NCBI GenBank assembly: GCA_900550295.1
Contig: URRM01000030.1
Span: 1 to 17,834, forward strand
From: an uncultured bacterium
GTDB lineage: Bacteria > Cyanobacteriota > Vampirovibrionia > Gastranaerophilales > Gastranaerophilaceae
Length of the DNA: 17,834 nt
Reading direction: 5' to 3'
The notes below the pieces were generated by a model. It worked only from the letters and a program-made list of their open reading frames with translations, did no database searches and was not told the DNA's origin. The translations under genes were made by a program, and so were the position numbers. Positions 8,591 through 14,863 of this stretch are shown piece by piece (within the stretch, counting starts at the first letter, position 1; every line of letters begins with the position of its first letter).

Positions 8591-8690
8591 TATGTCATCC
8601 TAAACTCGTTTCAGTGTCACTACAACATGATATTCTGAACTAAATTCATGGCGACAGAATGTTTTTATTCTACGCAACAATGACATCATA
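8591..8690. repeat. Degenerate TGTCAT-bounded intergenic repeat (REP/MITE-like)
   Basis: The element is bounded by ATGTCAT (8592-8598) and ATGACAT (8680-8686) in inverted orientation. Inside are two diverged copies of a TCTGAACTnnnTTCA-type unit (from 8598 and from 8633) and a small AGAAT/ATTCT hairpin (8657-8672). This wording resembles the common TGTCATnCTGAACT...TTCAG intergenic repeats found in many bacteria. Only one copy lies in the window, so repetition in the genome is inferred. Confidence 0.45.
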
Positions 8691-8779
8691 TTAGACTCCT
8701 TTTTATTAAGTCTAAAAGTCGCGTTACGACTTGCCCCCCTGTAAAGTTGAGAGGCTTTATTTTCAATATTTTCAGCCAT
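8600..8779 (-). CDS. Possible 59-residue hypothetical protein ending inside an intergenic repeat
   Basis: An ORF on the minus strand begins ATG GCT (MAENIENKASQLYRGASRN) and stays open for 59 codons. Its second half (from MMSLLRRIK onward) is encoded by the TGTCAT-bounded repeat. An internal in-frame ATG (about 8689) has a good AAGGAG six bases upstream, while the first ATG has only a poor purine stretch. The product is basic, with no recognised domain, signal peptide or membrane segment. It could be a small real gene, the remains of a longer one truncated by the repeat, or chance. I do not assign a function. Confidence 0.3.
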   Translation of the reverse strand: MAENIENKASQLYRGASRNATFRLNKKESNMMSLLRRIKTFCRHEFSSEYHVVVTLKRV

Positions 8780-8804
8780 ATTCTTTTTTCATATTTTTAA
8801 TTTA

Positions 8805-8833
8805 ATTATGATTTATTTTTCGCAAAAACGCAA
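8805..8833 (-). promoter_or_regulatory. Candidate promoter upstream of the 59-residue ORF
   Basis: On the minus strand TTGCGT (8828-8833) and CATAAT (8805-8810) are 17 bases apart. The -10 matches five of six positions and the -35 three. A transcript would enter the small ORF and could also run on to dnaE, for which no other clear promoter stands out. Confidence 0.3.
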
Positions 8834-8900
8834 GAGATAACATCTCCAATTTTAGATTTTTATTATATCAAATTTTATTCCACATTTTGTCTGTTTTAAA

Positions 8901-8928
8901 ACGTACGTATTTTTACGTACGTATTTTT
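8901..8928. repeat. Two tandem copies of a 14-base unit ACGTACGTATTTTT
   Basis: The unit occurs twice without mismatch (8901-8914 and 8915-8928) and is followed by a broken third start (ACGGAC). Because ACGTACGT is itself palindromic, the same bases also make a perfect 9-bp inverted repeat with a TTTT loop (8901-8909 and 8914-8922). It may be a protein-binding site or simply slippage-prone sequence. Confidence 0.6.
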
Positions 8929-9026
8929 ACGGACATGAACATCTCAAAGCTAGTAAAAATAGCTAATTCATTACAAAAAACAGGGAAGTGACAGGCTGTA
9001 TACGGGTTTTAGATTTTTACAAACAA

Positions 9027-9061
9027 AAAGGTCAGTACTTATTTTTTAAGTGCTGACCTTT
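9027..9061 (-). terminator. Terminator of the QueD-like gene
   Basis: Two 14-base arms (9027-9040 and 9048-9061) pair with one wobble around a 7-base AT loop, and TTGTTTG follows on the minus strand, giving TTTTTGTTTG with the end of the stem. The hairpin begins 14 bases past the stop codon. Confidence 0.75.
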
Positions 9062-9074
9062 AATTTTTTATATT

Positions 9075-9644
9075 TTATGGCTTTTTATACCCACATTTTT
9101 GACAAACTCCATTTTTATCTAATGCAATGCCACATAAAGGACATCTCTCAATTAAATTTTTACGTACTTGATATTCCTCTGTTGCAGTATTTACGCCACT
9201 TACGAATGTAATTTTTGAAATATTTAACTTATCCTTCAACAATTCATAAACAATATCTATCATTCCCTCTGCAGTCATTGTTTCCTTGGTTACAATCAAA
9301 CGACTATCGGGATAGGCAGTAGCCAACCCTGTTTTGAAGGCTGGTCCTTTCATTTGATTAGTAGGCGCACCGTTTTTAATTCCCTGCTTTTCGTACACTT
9401 CAAGCACTACAGGCAATAACGGATCATCTTCCCTTAAAATTAAAGCGTGATCAAAGTTTTGAAGAAGTTCCCAAGCTGTTTTCTTGATTTCATTACAAGG
9501 AAAAACCATATTAACGACTTTATTTATGGTATCTTCTACTTCAATTGTCAAAATACCACTATGCCCATGAAGATATTGAGCCTCTCCTTTAAAACCGTAA
9601 AATCTATGTGCATACTGCAATTCTAATGTCGCTACTGATTTCAT
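9075..9644 (-). CDS. 6-pyruvoyl-tetrahydropterin synthase/QueD family protein with C-terminal zinc ribbon
   Basis: The T-fold family that acts on dihydroneopterin triphosphate, in queuosine or pterin synthesis, is recognisable. The three zinc-binding histidines are His13 (YAHRF) and His26 and His28 (LHGHS). Asp65-His66 (NFDHALI) matches the family's catalytic pair and Glu121 (VTKETMTAE) its pterin-binding glutamate. Where QueD has Cys four residues before the HGH histidine, this protein has Ala22 with Glu21 beside it. A C-terminal four-cysteine knuckle (Cys168, 171, 181, 184) is added; the family is usually about 120-150 residues and this one is 189. No other queuosine or folate genes are nearby. 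The start has AAAGGAG five bases upstream. The substrate is unknown, and a PTPS-III-like activity using Glu21 is one option. Confidence 0.8.
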   Translation of the reverse strand: MKSVATLELQYAHRFYGFKGEAQYLHGHSGILTIEVEDTINKVVNMVFPCNEIKKTAWELLQNFDHALILREDDPLLPVVLEVYEKQGIKNGAPTNQMKGPAFKTGLATAYPDSRLIVTKETMTAEGMIDIVYELLKDKLNISKITFVSGVNTATEEYQVRKNLIERCPLCGIALDKNGVCQKCGYKKP

Positions 9645-9656
9645 TTTCTCTCCTTT

Positions 9657-9662
9657 ATTATA
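9657..9662 (-). promoter_or_regulatory. Candidate -10 box of the QueD-like gene
   Basis: A perfect TATAAT on the minus strand lies 12 bases before the start codon, so the transcript would begin within or just before the ribosome binding site. No good -35 hexamer is visible. The gene needs its own promoter because a strong terminator lies just upstream. Confidence 0.35.
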
Positions 9663-9736
9663 TGTTTTAAACTCTTACATTCTATTTACAATAAATTATT
9701 TTTTCATTATCTATCTGGGCAAATTTTTGAAAAAAA

Positions 9737-9770
9737 TAGGGCGAGTTTCGTTTAAACGAAACTCGCCCTA
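9737..9770 (-). terminator. Strong terminator of the oadGAB-pckA operon
   Basis: A perfect 34-base palindrome (17-bp arms meeting at 9753/9754, outer arm TAGGGCGAG) lies 20 bases after the pckA stop, and on the minus strand is followed at once by TTTTTT. It separates the operon from the QueD-like gene. The plus-strand side lacks a T-run, so it is one-directional. Confidence 0.92.
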
Positions 9771-9790
9771 AATAGTATTTGTTATACAAA

Positions 9791-11434
9791 CTACGCTTGT
9801 TTAACAACATTTTCAAGTGCTTCAAGAGCATCTGCAGGTAATTTATCGATACCATTCTTTTCAGTTTCTCTTGATTTTACGAATGCAATTCTGTCTTGCA
9901 TACGAGCTTTGAATTGTTCAGCGAATTCTTTGTTATCAAAAGAAGCGTCAAAGCCTTCTATATCCATAATTTGGATGTCATCTAAGTTGCCCCATTTATG
10001 GAATTTAGCAGAACCTTCAACGATAGATTCAATAATGCCCAAAGTGTGTTCTTTCTTAACTTTTGTACCCATGAATTCACCAGTATTCAAGATGTAGCAA
10101 TCAACACCGTCTTCGATTAAGTGTTTAAAGCGTTCGTAATCCATTGATAGAGGGTAAACTCTGAATGGGTTAGCGTATGGTTCAACAACTAAAGCATTTG
10201 GATCAACGCCGGCAGCAAGTCTTTCAGCTGATGTACGTTTTGTAGCAAGAGTTGCACCCATTGCGGCACCTAAAGAAGCGCCTGATAATTTAACTACAGG
10301 CGGAATTGTAGGGTCTTTCATCAACCAGAAAATAGCATTGATTGGTTGATCAATTCTATCAACTCTGTTTGGTGACCATAATTTAGACTTAACAGCACGT
10401 CCGTTACCGTTTCTGATATCTTCTGTAACTGAGTATACAAGACCATCTTCCTTCATAATAGCACCAGCGTTTTGTTGAGTTAAGATATACTTGTTGTCTT
10501 CACAACCGATAGGGTAATCTGCTGTCTTATCAAAGTATGCAGGTTCTAGAGCGATTGTGTATTTGTCTTTTGTATTAATAATGAATGCATCATCATGTAA
10601 TACAGTAATATCGTATTTTCCGTCGTGTTTTGCGTGTGTAATTGTTGATTTACCAGAACCTGATAGACCAAATACAGCAACTTGGAATGATTTACCGCCA
10701 TCTAAGTTGTAACGTTTCATACCACCGTGGCAAGAAGCGTAACCGTTACGAGCAGCTGAACCCCAAGCTAATGTCAACGTACCTTTTTTGTGTTCACCAA
10801 AGTATCTCATACCTAAGATTGCAGCACAGTTGTGTTCTGGATCAAAGAATGTTAAACCATATGGGAAGTCTGGGTGTGACCAGTCAGGATCAGAGAATAC
10901 GTAAATATCGCCTTCAGGAATATCTTTAGAATCTGCGTACATTTTTTTGTATTCTTCGTTAAAGTATTGGAAGTTCAACATCCAAGAGTACATAATGTTT
11001 TCGAAACCTTCAGGAATCAATAAGTGAGCTTTAATCATAAAGTCTTTATCAAGACCTACAACAGTTTCGCAGTTGTACATTAATCTATCACGAGTACCAT
11101 AAACTGCTTCACGGATTACAGGAAGTAATACTTTTAAGTCGCAGTTTGGTTCGCCAACGATTTTTCTAGCTGCTGCACAACGTCCAACAACTGTACCATC
11201 ATTGAATAATAATTGGTTAGCACCTGCAGGTAAACCGATTTTTTCAGGTTCGTAAACAGGCATACCTGTTAATTCAATAGTACCGCAGCTTTCTTGTGCC
11301 AATTCATAAGCTTCTGTTACGTTTTCGATTTTTTCTACATTGTTACCGAAAAATGGAGCTGTGATTGTTGCACGAGCAGCTGACATAAGTTTCTTCAATT
11401 CTTCTGAATTAGTAAAAAATTCTTTTGTTGTCAT
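9791..11434 (-). CDS. pckA: ATP-dependent phosphoenolpyruvate carboxykinase
   Basis: The enzyme interconverts oxaloacetate + ATP and phosphoenolpyruvate + CO2 + ADP in the cytoplasm. Seen: Lys216-Lys217 in FGEHKKG (the family's EMKKG), His236 in SCHGG, the Walker A loop GLSGSGKST (256-264), the metal-binding Asp281-Asp282 in LHDDAF, and LNTGEFMGTK near the C-terminus (the family's VNTGWNGTGK). The length of 547 fits the ATP-using family; the GTP enzymes have different loops. Several motifs deviate from the E. coli type (DDAF for DDEH, SCHGG for MHCSAN), marking a divergent branch. AAAGGAG precedes the ATG. It is the last gene of the oad operon, which places it at the oxaloacetate node. Confidence 0.88.
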   Translation of the reverse strand: MTTKEFFTNSEELKKLMSAARATITAPFFGNNVEKIENVTEAYELAQESCGTIELTGMPVYEPEKIGLPAGANQLLFNDGTVVGRCAAARKIVGEPNCDLKVLLPVIREAVYGTRDRLMYNCETVVGLDKDFMIKAHLLIPEGFENIMYSWMLNFQYFNEEYKKMYADSKDIPEGDIYVFSDPDWSHPDFPYGLTFFDPEHNCAAILGMRYFGEHKKGTLTLAWGSAARNGYASCHGGMKRYNLDGGKSFQVAVFGLSGSGKSTITHAKHDGKYDITVLHDDAFIINTKDKYTIALEPAYFDKTADYPIGCEDNKYILTQQNAGAIMKEDGLVYSVTEDIRNGNGRAVKSKLWSPNRVDRIDQPINAIFWLMKDPTIPPVVKLSGASLGAAMGATLATKRTSAERLAAGVDPNALVVEPYANPFRVYPLSMDYERFKHLIEDGVDCYILNTGEFMGTKVKKEHTLGIIESIVEGSAKFHKWGNLDDIQIMDIEGFDASFDNKEFAEQFKARMQDRIAFVKSRETEKNGIDKLPADALEALENVVKQA

Positions 11435-11467
11435 TTTTTATCTCCTTTTTATACAAATTTCAAATTT

Positions 11468-11476
11468 ATTATATCA
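11468..11476 (-). promoter_or_regulatory. Possible internal extended -10 promoter for pckA
   Basis: On the minus strand TGATATAAT, an extended -10 (TGnTATAAT), lies in the 44-base gap between oadB and pckA, just past the oadB stop. The predicted start would leave a leader of about 25 bases carrying the pckA ribosome binding site. No -35 is apparent. Confidence 0.35.
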
Positions 11477-11478
11477 CA

Positions 11479-12669
11479 TTAACCACATAAAGCTAATAAG
11501 ATACCAGCAGCAACGGCAGAGCCGATTACACCTGCTACGTTAGGTCCCATAGCGTGCATTAACAAGAAGTTTTGAGGATTTGATTCTAAACCGACTTTGT
11601 TTACTACACGAGCGGCCATTGGAACAGCTGAAACACCAGCTGCACCGATTAATGGGTTTACTTTGTTCTTTGGCGAGAATACATTCATTAATTTTGCGAA
11701 TAATACACCTGAAGCTGTTGCTATTGAGAATGCACACAAGCCTAAGAACAAGATACCTAAAGTTTCCAAAGTTAAGAATTTATCTGCAGAAAGTTTAGAA
11801 CCTACTGACAAACCTAACAAGATTGTTACGATGTTGATAAATTCATTTTGTAATGTTTTAGATAATCTTTCTGTAACACCACATTGCATTACTAAGTTAC
11901 CAAATGTTAAAGCACCTAACAATGGAGTTGCATCTGGTAAAAAGATAATACATAAGCCCAAAACTACGATTGGGAATATAATTTTTTCACGTTTTGAAAC
12001 GTATCTTAATTGAACCATTTCAATTTTACGTTCAGCTTCTGTAGTTAAAGCCTTCATAATAGGTGGTTGAATGATTGGAACCAAAGCCATATATGAATAA
12101 GCAGCAACTGCGATAGCACCTAATAAGTCAGGAGCCAATCTTGAAGTTACAAAAATTGAAGTCGGACCATCAGCACCACCAATGATACCGATAGAAGCAG
12201 CTTCAGCTAAACCGAAATCAAATCCTGCATATTTTGCAAGTAATAATGCACCCAATAAAGCACCAAAGATACCGAATTGAGCAGCACCACCCAATAATGC
12301 AGTCTTAGGGTTTGCAATTAACGGACCAAAGTCAGTCATTGCACCAACACCCATAAAGATGAACAATGGGAACAAGCCACCGTCAATACCAATATGGTAA
12401 ACAGTGTATAAGAACCCACCCGGTTCTGCAAGTCCGGCTACCGGAATGTTCGCCAAAATACCACCAAAACCGATTGGTAATAGTAGTAATGGTTCATAGT
12501 TCTTTTTAATTGCTAAATATAATAGCAACAAGCATACAGCGAACATGATTATGCAACCGTACATATGTAAGAAGTTTTCAACTCCGTTTACACCTTGTAG
12601 AGGCTCTTTAACCATATTGGCATAACCTGTAATATCATTTAAACTTTTTAAACTTTCTAATAATTGCAT
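11479..12669 (-). CDS. oadB: Sodium-pumping oxaloacetate decarboxylase, beta subunit
   Basis: This is the integral membrane subunit that decarboxylates carboxybiotin and moves Na+ outward. It is 396 residues and almost wholly hydrophobic, with several membrane segments. Family signatures are GFGGILANIP (67-76), GGADGPTSI (164-172, with the Na+-site Asp167), AYSYMALVPIIQPP (190-203) and, near the C-terminus, AAGVSAVPMAARV and GPNVAGVIGSAVAAG. The start is supported by AGGAG in the 13-base gap after oadA, overlapping the oadA stop region, so the two are probably coupled. The same subunit serves methylmalonyl-CoA and glutaconyl-CoA decarboxylases; the alpha subunit beside it points to a 2-oxo acid substrate. 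Confidence 0.94.
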   Translation of the reverse strand: MQLLESLKSLNDITGYANMVKEPLQGVNGVENFLHMYGCIIMFAVCLLLLYLAIKKNYEPLLLLPIGFGGILANIPVAGLAEPGGFLYTVYHIGIDGGLFPLFIFMGVGAMTDFGPLIANPKTALLGGAAQFGIFGALLGALLLAKYAGFDFGLAEAASIGIIGGADGPTSIFVTSRLAPDLLGAIAVAAYSYMALVPIIQPPIMKALTTEAERKIEMVQLRYVSKREKIIFPIVVLGLCIIFLPDATPLLGALTFGNLVMQCGVTERLSKTLQNEFINIVTILLGLSVGSKLSADKFLTLETLGILFLGLCAFSIATASGVLFAKLMNVFSPKNKVNPLIGAAGVSAVPMAARVVNKVGLESNPQNFLLMHAMGPNVAGVIGSAVAAGILLALCG

Positions 12670-12682
12670 TTTCTTACTCCTA

Positions 12683-14482
12683 CTAGCCCAAAGTTACCAA
12701 CAATTGACCGGCTGTAACTGTTGCGCCTACGTCAACTCTGATTGAGCCAACTTTACCTGCACATGGAGCTTTGATTTCTGTTTCCATTTTCATAGCTTCC
12801 ATTAAGAACAATACATCACCTTCTTCGACTATATCACCTTCTCTTGCGATAACTTTTAGAATTGCACCAGGTAATGGAGATTTAACTTCTGTTCCTGCTC
12901 CGTTTGAAGCACCTGAAGCAGCAACTTCTTTCAAGCCTTCAACAATTGAAACATCATAAGTTTTACCATTAACTGTAGCTTTATCGCCTTCAATTTTAAC
13001 AGCATAGTCTTTACCATTAACTGTAACGGTTGCACCGTTTGCATAATTGCCTTTTGTAGCTTTTTGACCTTTATTTACTGCAACGTGACCTTTGCCTAAC
13101 AAGAAGTCGATACCTTTGTCAGCGTTACCGTCTTTACATGCAGCTGCAATAAATAAGTTTTCATCCGTTACAGGCAAACCTGCTGCTTTAAGTCTTTCTT
13201 CTGCAGCTTTTAAGCCTTTTTCAGGATCTTTATCATTGATATCTACAACTTTTTCTGTTGTTGGTTGTAAACCTGTTTTTTCTTCTGCCCATTTAACTAA
13301 TTCAGGATCAGGTTCACATGGAGTTTTACCAAAGTAACCTAAAATCATCTTAGCGTAACCTGGATTTGCTTTTTCCCAAGGATGTTCAGAAATAGCATTC
13401 AAGAATGATTGTTGAGCATAGAATTGAGATACCGGAGTAACTGAAGTACCAAAACCACCTCTAGAAACAACTTCTTTCATGTTTTCAATTAATTTAGGGA
13501 ATTTGTCTAACATACCCATATCTTTTAATTGGTCAATTGTAGTAGCTGTTGCGCCACCAGGTAATGGAGCTTGGATAAGAATTGGATTTACAGCTAATGA
13601 AACAGGTGAAACAGTGTAATCTTTCATACATTCTTTGAAGATTTCTTCTGTTTCCATAATTTTCTTAATGTCTAAGCCTAAATCGTATTCTGTACCTCTT
13701 AAAGCATGCCACATTGAAATAATATCAGGTTGAGCAGTACCACCTGAAACCGGTTTCATTGACAAGTCGATACCGTCAGCACCAGCGTCTAAAGCAGCTA
13801 AGTAGCAAGCTAAACCGGTACCTGCTGTTTCGTGAGAGTGGAATCGGATTGGCATATCAGCACCTAACATTTCACGAGCCATTTTAACTGTATCGTAAAC
13901 TTTTCTTGGGTGAGAAGTACCTGATGCATCTTTGAATGCTAATGAATCAAATGGAATACCTGCATCTAAGATATTTCTTAAAACTTGTTTGTAAAATTCT
14001 ACATCGTGAGCACCTTCACAACCGTATGGAAGTTCCATCATAGTGATTGTAGCTTCGTGTTGTAGACCATATTTTTTAATGCTGTTAGCCGAGTCAATTA
14101 AATTGTTAACATCATTTAAAGCATCGAAGTTTCTGATTACGTTTACACCGTGTTTTGCAAACATTTTAGCGTGTAAGTCAATAACGTCACGTGGTTGAGA
14201 GTTCAAACCTACAACGTTAACACCACGTGCTAAAGATTGTAATTTGATATCAGGACCAACTGTTTCTCTGATTTTGTCCATAGTTTCAAAAGCATTTTCG
14301 TTGCAGAAGAAAATTGGAGCTTGAAATCTAGCACCACCTGCAACTTCAAAATGTTTGATACCTGCATCTACGGCAGATTTCAATGCTGGTAAAAAGTCGT
14401 CTACCAACACTCTTGCGCCGAATACTGATTGGAAACCATCTCTAAAAGATGTATCCATAACATTGATTAATTTTTTTGACAT
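12683..14482 (-). CDS. oadA: Oxaloacetate decarboxylase alpha subunit (carboxyltransferase plus biotin carrier)
   Basis: This subunit moves the carboxyl group of oxaloacetate onto biotin, releasing pyruvate. The carboxyltransferase barrel (about 1-290) shows DTSFRDGFQS (10-19, metal ligand Asp15), Lys184 in AFKDASGT, and His215 and His217 in RFHSHETAG. A central domain follows (about 290-470). A linker with VTVNGKDY and VNGKTYDV leads to the biotinyl domain with Lys565 in MEAMKMETE. It has 599 residues, like known OadA. Motifs are unusual for the group (DTSFRDG rather than DTTLRDAHQ; MKPVSGGTAQP rather than SPLALGTSQP), so the substrate is assigned with some caution. A pyruvate carboxylase B subunit is the alternative, but flanking oadG and oadB favour the Na+ pump. 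AAAAGGG precedes the ATG. Confidence 0.88.
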   Translation of the reverse strand: MSKKLINVMDTSFRDGFQSVFGARVLVDDFLPALKSAVDAGIKHFEVAGGARFQAPIFFCNENAFETMDKIRETVGPDIKLQSLARGVNVVGLNSQPRDVIDLHAKMFAKHGVNVIRNFDALNDVNNLIDSANSIKKYGLQHEATITMMELPYGCEGAHDVEFYKQVLRNILDAGIPFDSLAFKDASGTSHPRKVYDTVKMAREMLGADMPIRFHSHETAGTGLACYLAALDAGADGIDLSMKPVSGGTAQPDIISMWHALRGTEYDLGLDIKKIMETEEIFKECMKDYTVSPVSLAVNPILIQAPLPGGATATTIDQLKDMGMLDKFPKLIENMKEVVSRGGFGTSVTPVSQFYAQQSFLNAISEHPWEKANPGYAKMILGYFGKTPCEPDPELVKWAEEKTGLQPTTEKVVDINDKDPEKGLKAAEERLKAAGLPVTDENLFIAAACKDGNADKGIDFLLGKGHVAVNKGQKATKGNYANGATVTVNGKDYAVKIEGDKATVNGKTYDVSIVEGLKEVAASGASNGAGTEVKSPLPGAILKVIAREGDIVEEGDVLFLMEAMKMETEIKAPCAGKVGSIRVDVGATVTAGQLLVTLG

Positions 14483-14518
14483 TTTTTTATCCCTTTTAAA
14501 TTTCTAATAATATATAAA

Positions 14519-14737
14519 TTACATATTCATTTTTGCAACAGCAATTGCTACCGCAACGTCATCCTCAGTTGCTCTGTTAACTTTAACAGGAACAGTTTCT
14601 TCTGTAACTTCCGGCATAAATTTGTTAATAATAACGATAACCTTCGCCATTAAACTCATACAAATTACCAACAAAGTTAAGAATAAGAATACTACACCCA
14701 TTCCGACAACTGTTATAATTAAACCGTTTTCTAGCAT
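14519..14737 (-). CDS. oadG: Oxaloacetate decarboxylase gamma subunit
   Basis: A small membrane subunit that holds the alpha and beta subunits together. From the chosen start (MLENGLIITVVGMG) it has 72 residues, one membrane helix (GMGVVFLFLTLLVIC) and a short polar tail. The open frame extends five codons further upstream to 14752, but those codons contain the ribosome binding site itself (GGAGG, eight bases before the ATG at 14737), so the shorter form is preferred. Sequence in this family is weakly conserved; the call rests on size, helix motif and position directly before oadA. It is the first gene of the operon. Confidence 0.85.
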   Translation of the reverse strand: MLENGLIITVVGMGVVFLFLTLLVICMSLMAKVIVIINKFMPEVTEETVPVKVNRATEDDVAVAIAVAKMNM

Positions 14738-14757
14738 TATTCCTACCTCCATAATTT

Positions 14758-14798
14758 ATTATAATACAAACATATAAATTAGTTACAAACGTTACAAA
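14758..14798 (-). promoter_or_regulatory. Candidate oad operon promoter with a direct repeat upstream
   Basis: On the minus strand TATAAT (14758-14763) lies just before the oadG ribosome binding site, and TTGTAA upstream (14783-14788) is 19 bases away, which is long. TTTGTAACG-type units occur in direct repeat (14782-14790 and 14791-14798), covering the -35 area, and could bind a regulator. The repeat is exact over eight bases; its function is not known. Confidence 0.4.
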
Positions 14799-14807
14799 AA
14801 TAAAAAT

Positions 14808-14835
14808 TTGAATTTACAAAAAATATAGTTATAAT
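14808..14835 (+). promoter_or_regulatory. Promoter of the secreted HEALH protein gene
   Basis: TTGAAT (14808-14813) and a perfect TATAAT (14830-14835) are 16 bases apart. The start codon at 14864 lies about 28 bases past the -10 box, with GGTGAGG as ribosome binding site. The region is shared, back to back, with the oad operon promoter. Confidence 0.6.
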
Positions 14836-14844
14836 ATAGTTATA
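14823..14844 (+). repeat. Two tandem copies of ATATAGTTATA across the -10 box
   Basis: The 11-base unit is repeated exactly (14823-14833 and 14834-14844). The junction creates the TATAAT of the plus-strand promoter, and the second copy provides another -10-like TATACT (14841-14846). Confidence 0.6.
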
Positions 14845-14863
14845 CTTAATTGGTGAGGATTGT

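Larger units (their letters stand above)
8496..9074. other. 579-base intergenic region between the QueD-like gene and dnaE
   Basis: No conserved protein gene is evident here. From the dnaE side it holds a degenerate repeat bounded by ATGTCAT/ATGACAT (8591-8690), a 59-codon ORF on the minus strand that ends inside that repeat (8600-8779), a possible promoter for it (8805-8833), a lone TATAAT on the minus strand (8862-8867), a 14-base tandem repeat (8901-8928) and the terminator of the QueD-like gene (9027-9061). No tRNA or known structured RNA was recognised on either strand. Confidence 0.6.

Noticed and set aside
8901..8928. A possible CRISPR array at the ACGTACGTATTTTT units
   Set aside because: Only two contiguous 14-base copies with no spacers, and no cas genes in the window.
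8500..9074. A structured RNA gene (SRP RNA, 6S RNA, tmRNA or tRNA) in the long gap
   Set aside because: I found only short AT-rich hairpins and no conserved RNA motifs or tRNA arms on either strand; a covariance-model search would settle it.
9737..9770. The 34-base perfect palindrome as a recombination or attachment site
   Set aside because: It sits right after pckA and is followed by a T-run on the coding strand, which is fully explained by a rho-independent terminator; no integrase is nearby.
11540..12013. Frames on both strands within oadB, the longest 138 codons on the plus strand
   Set aside because: oadB is strongly supported by its membrane and Na+-site motifs; these frames are out-of-phase readings of it with no start signals.
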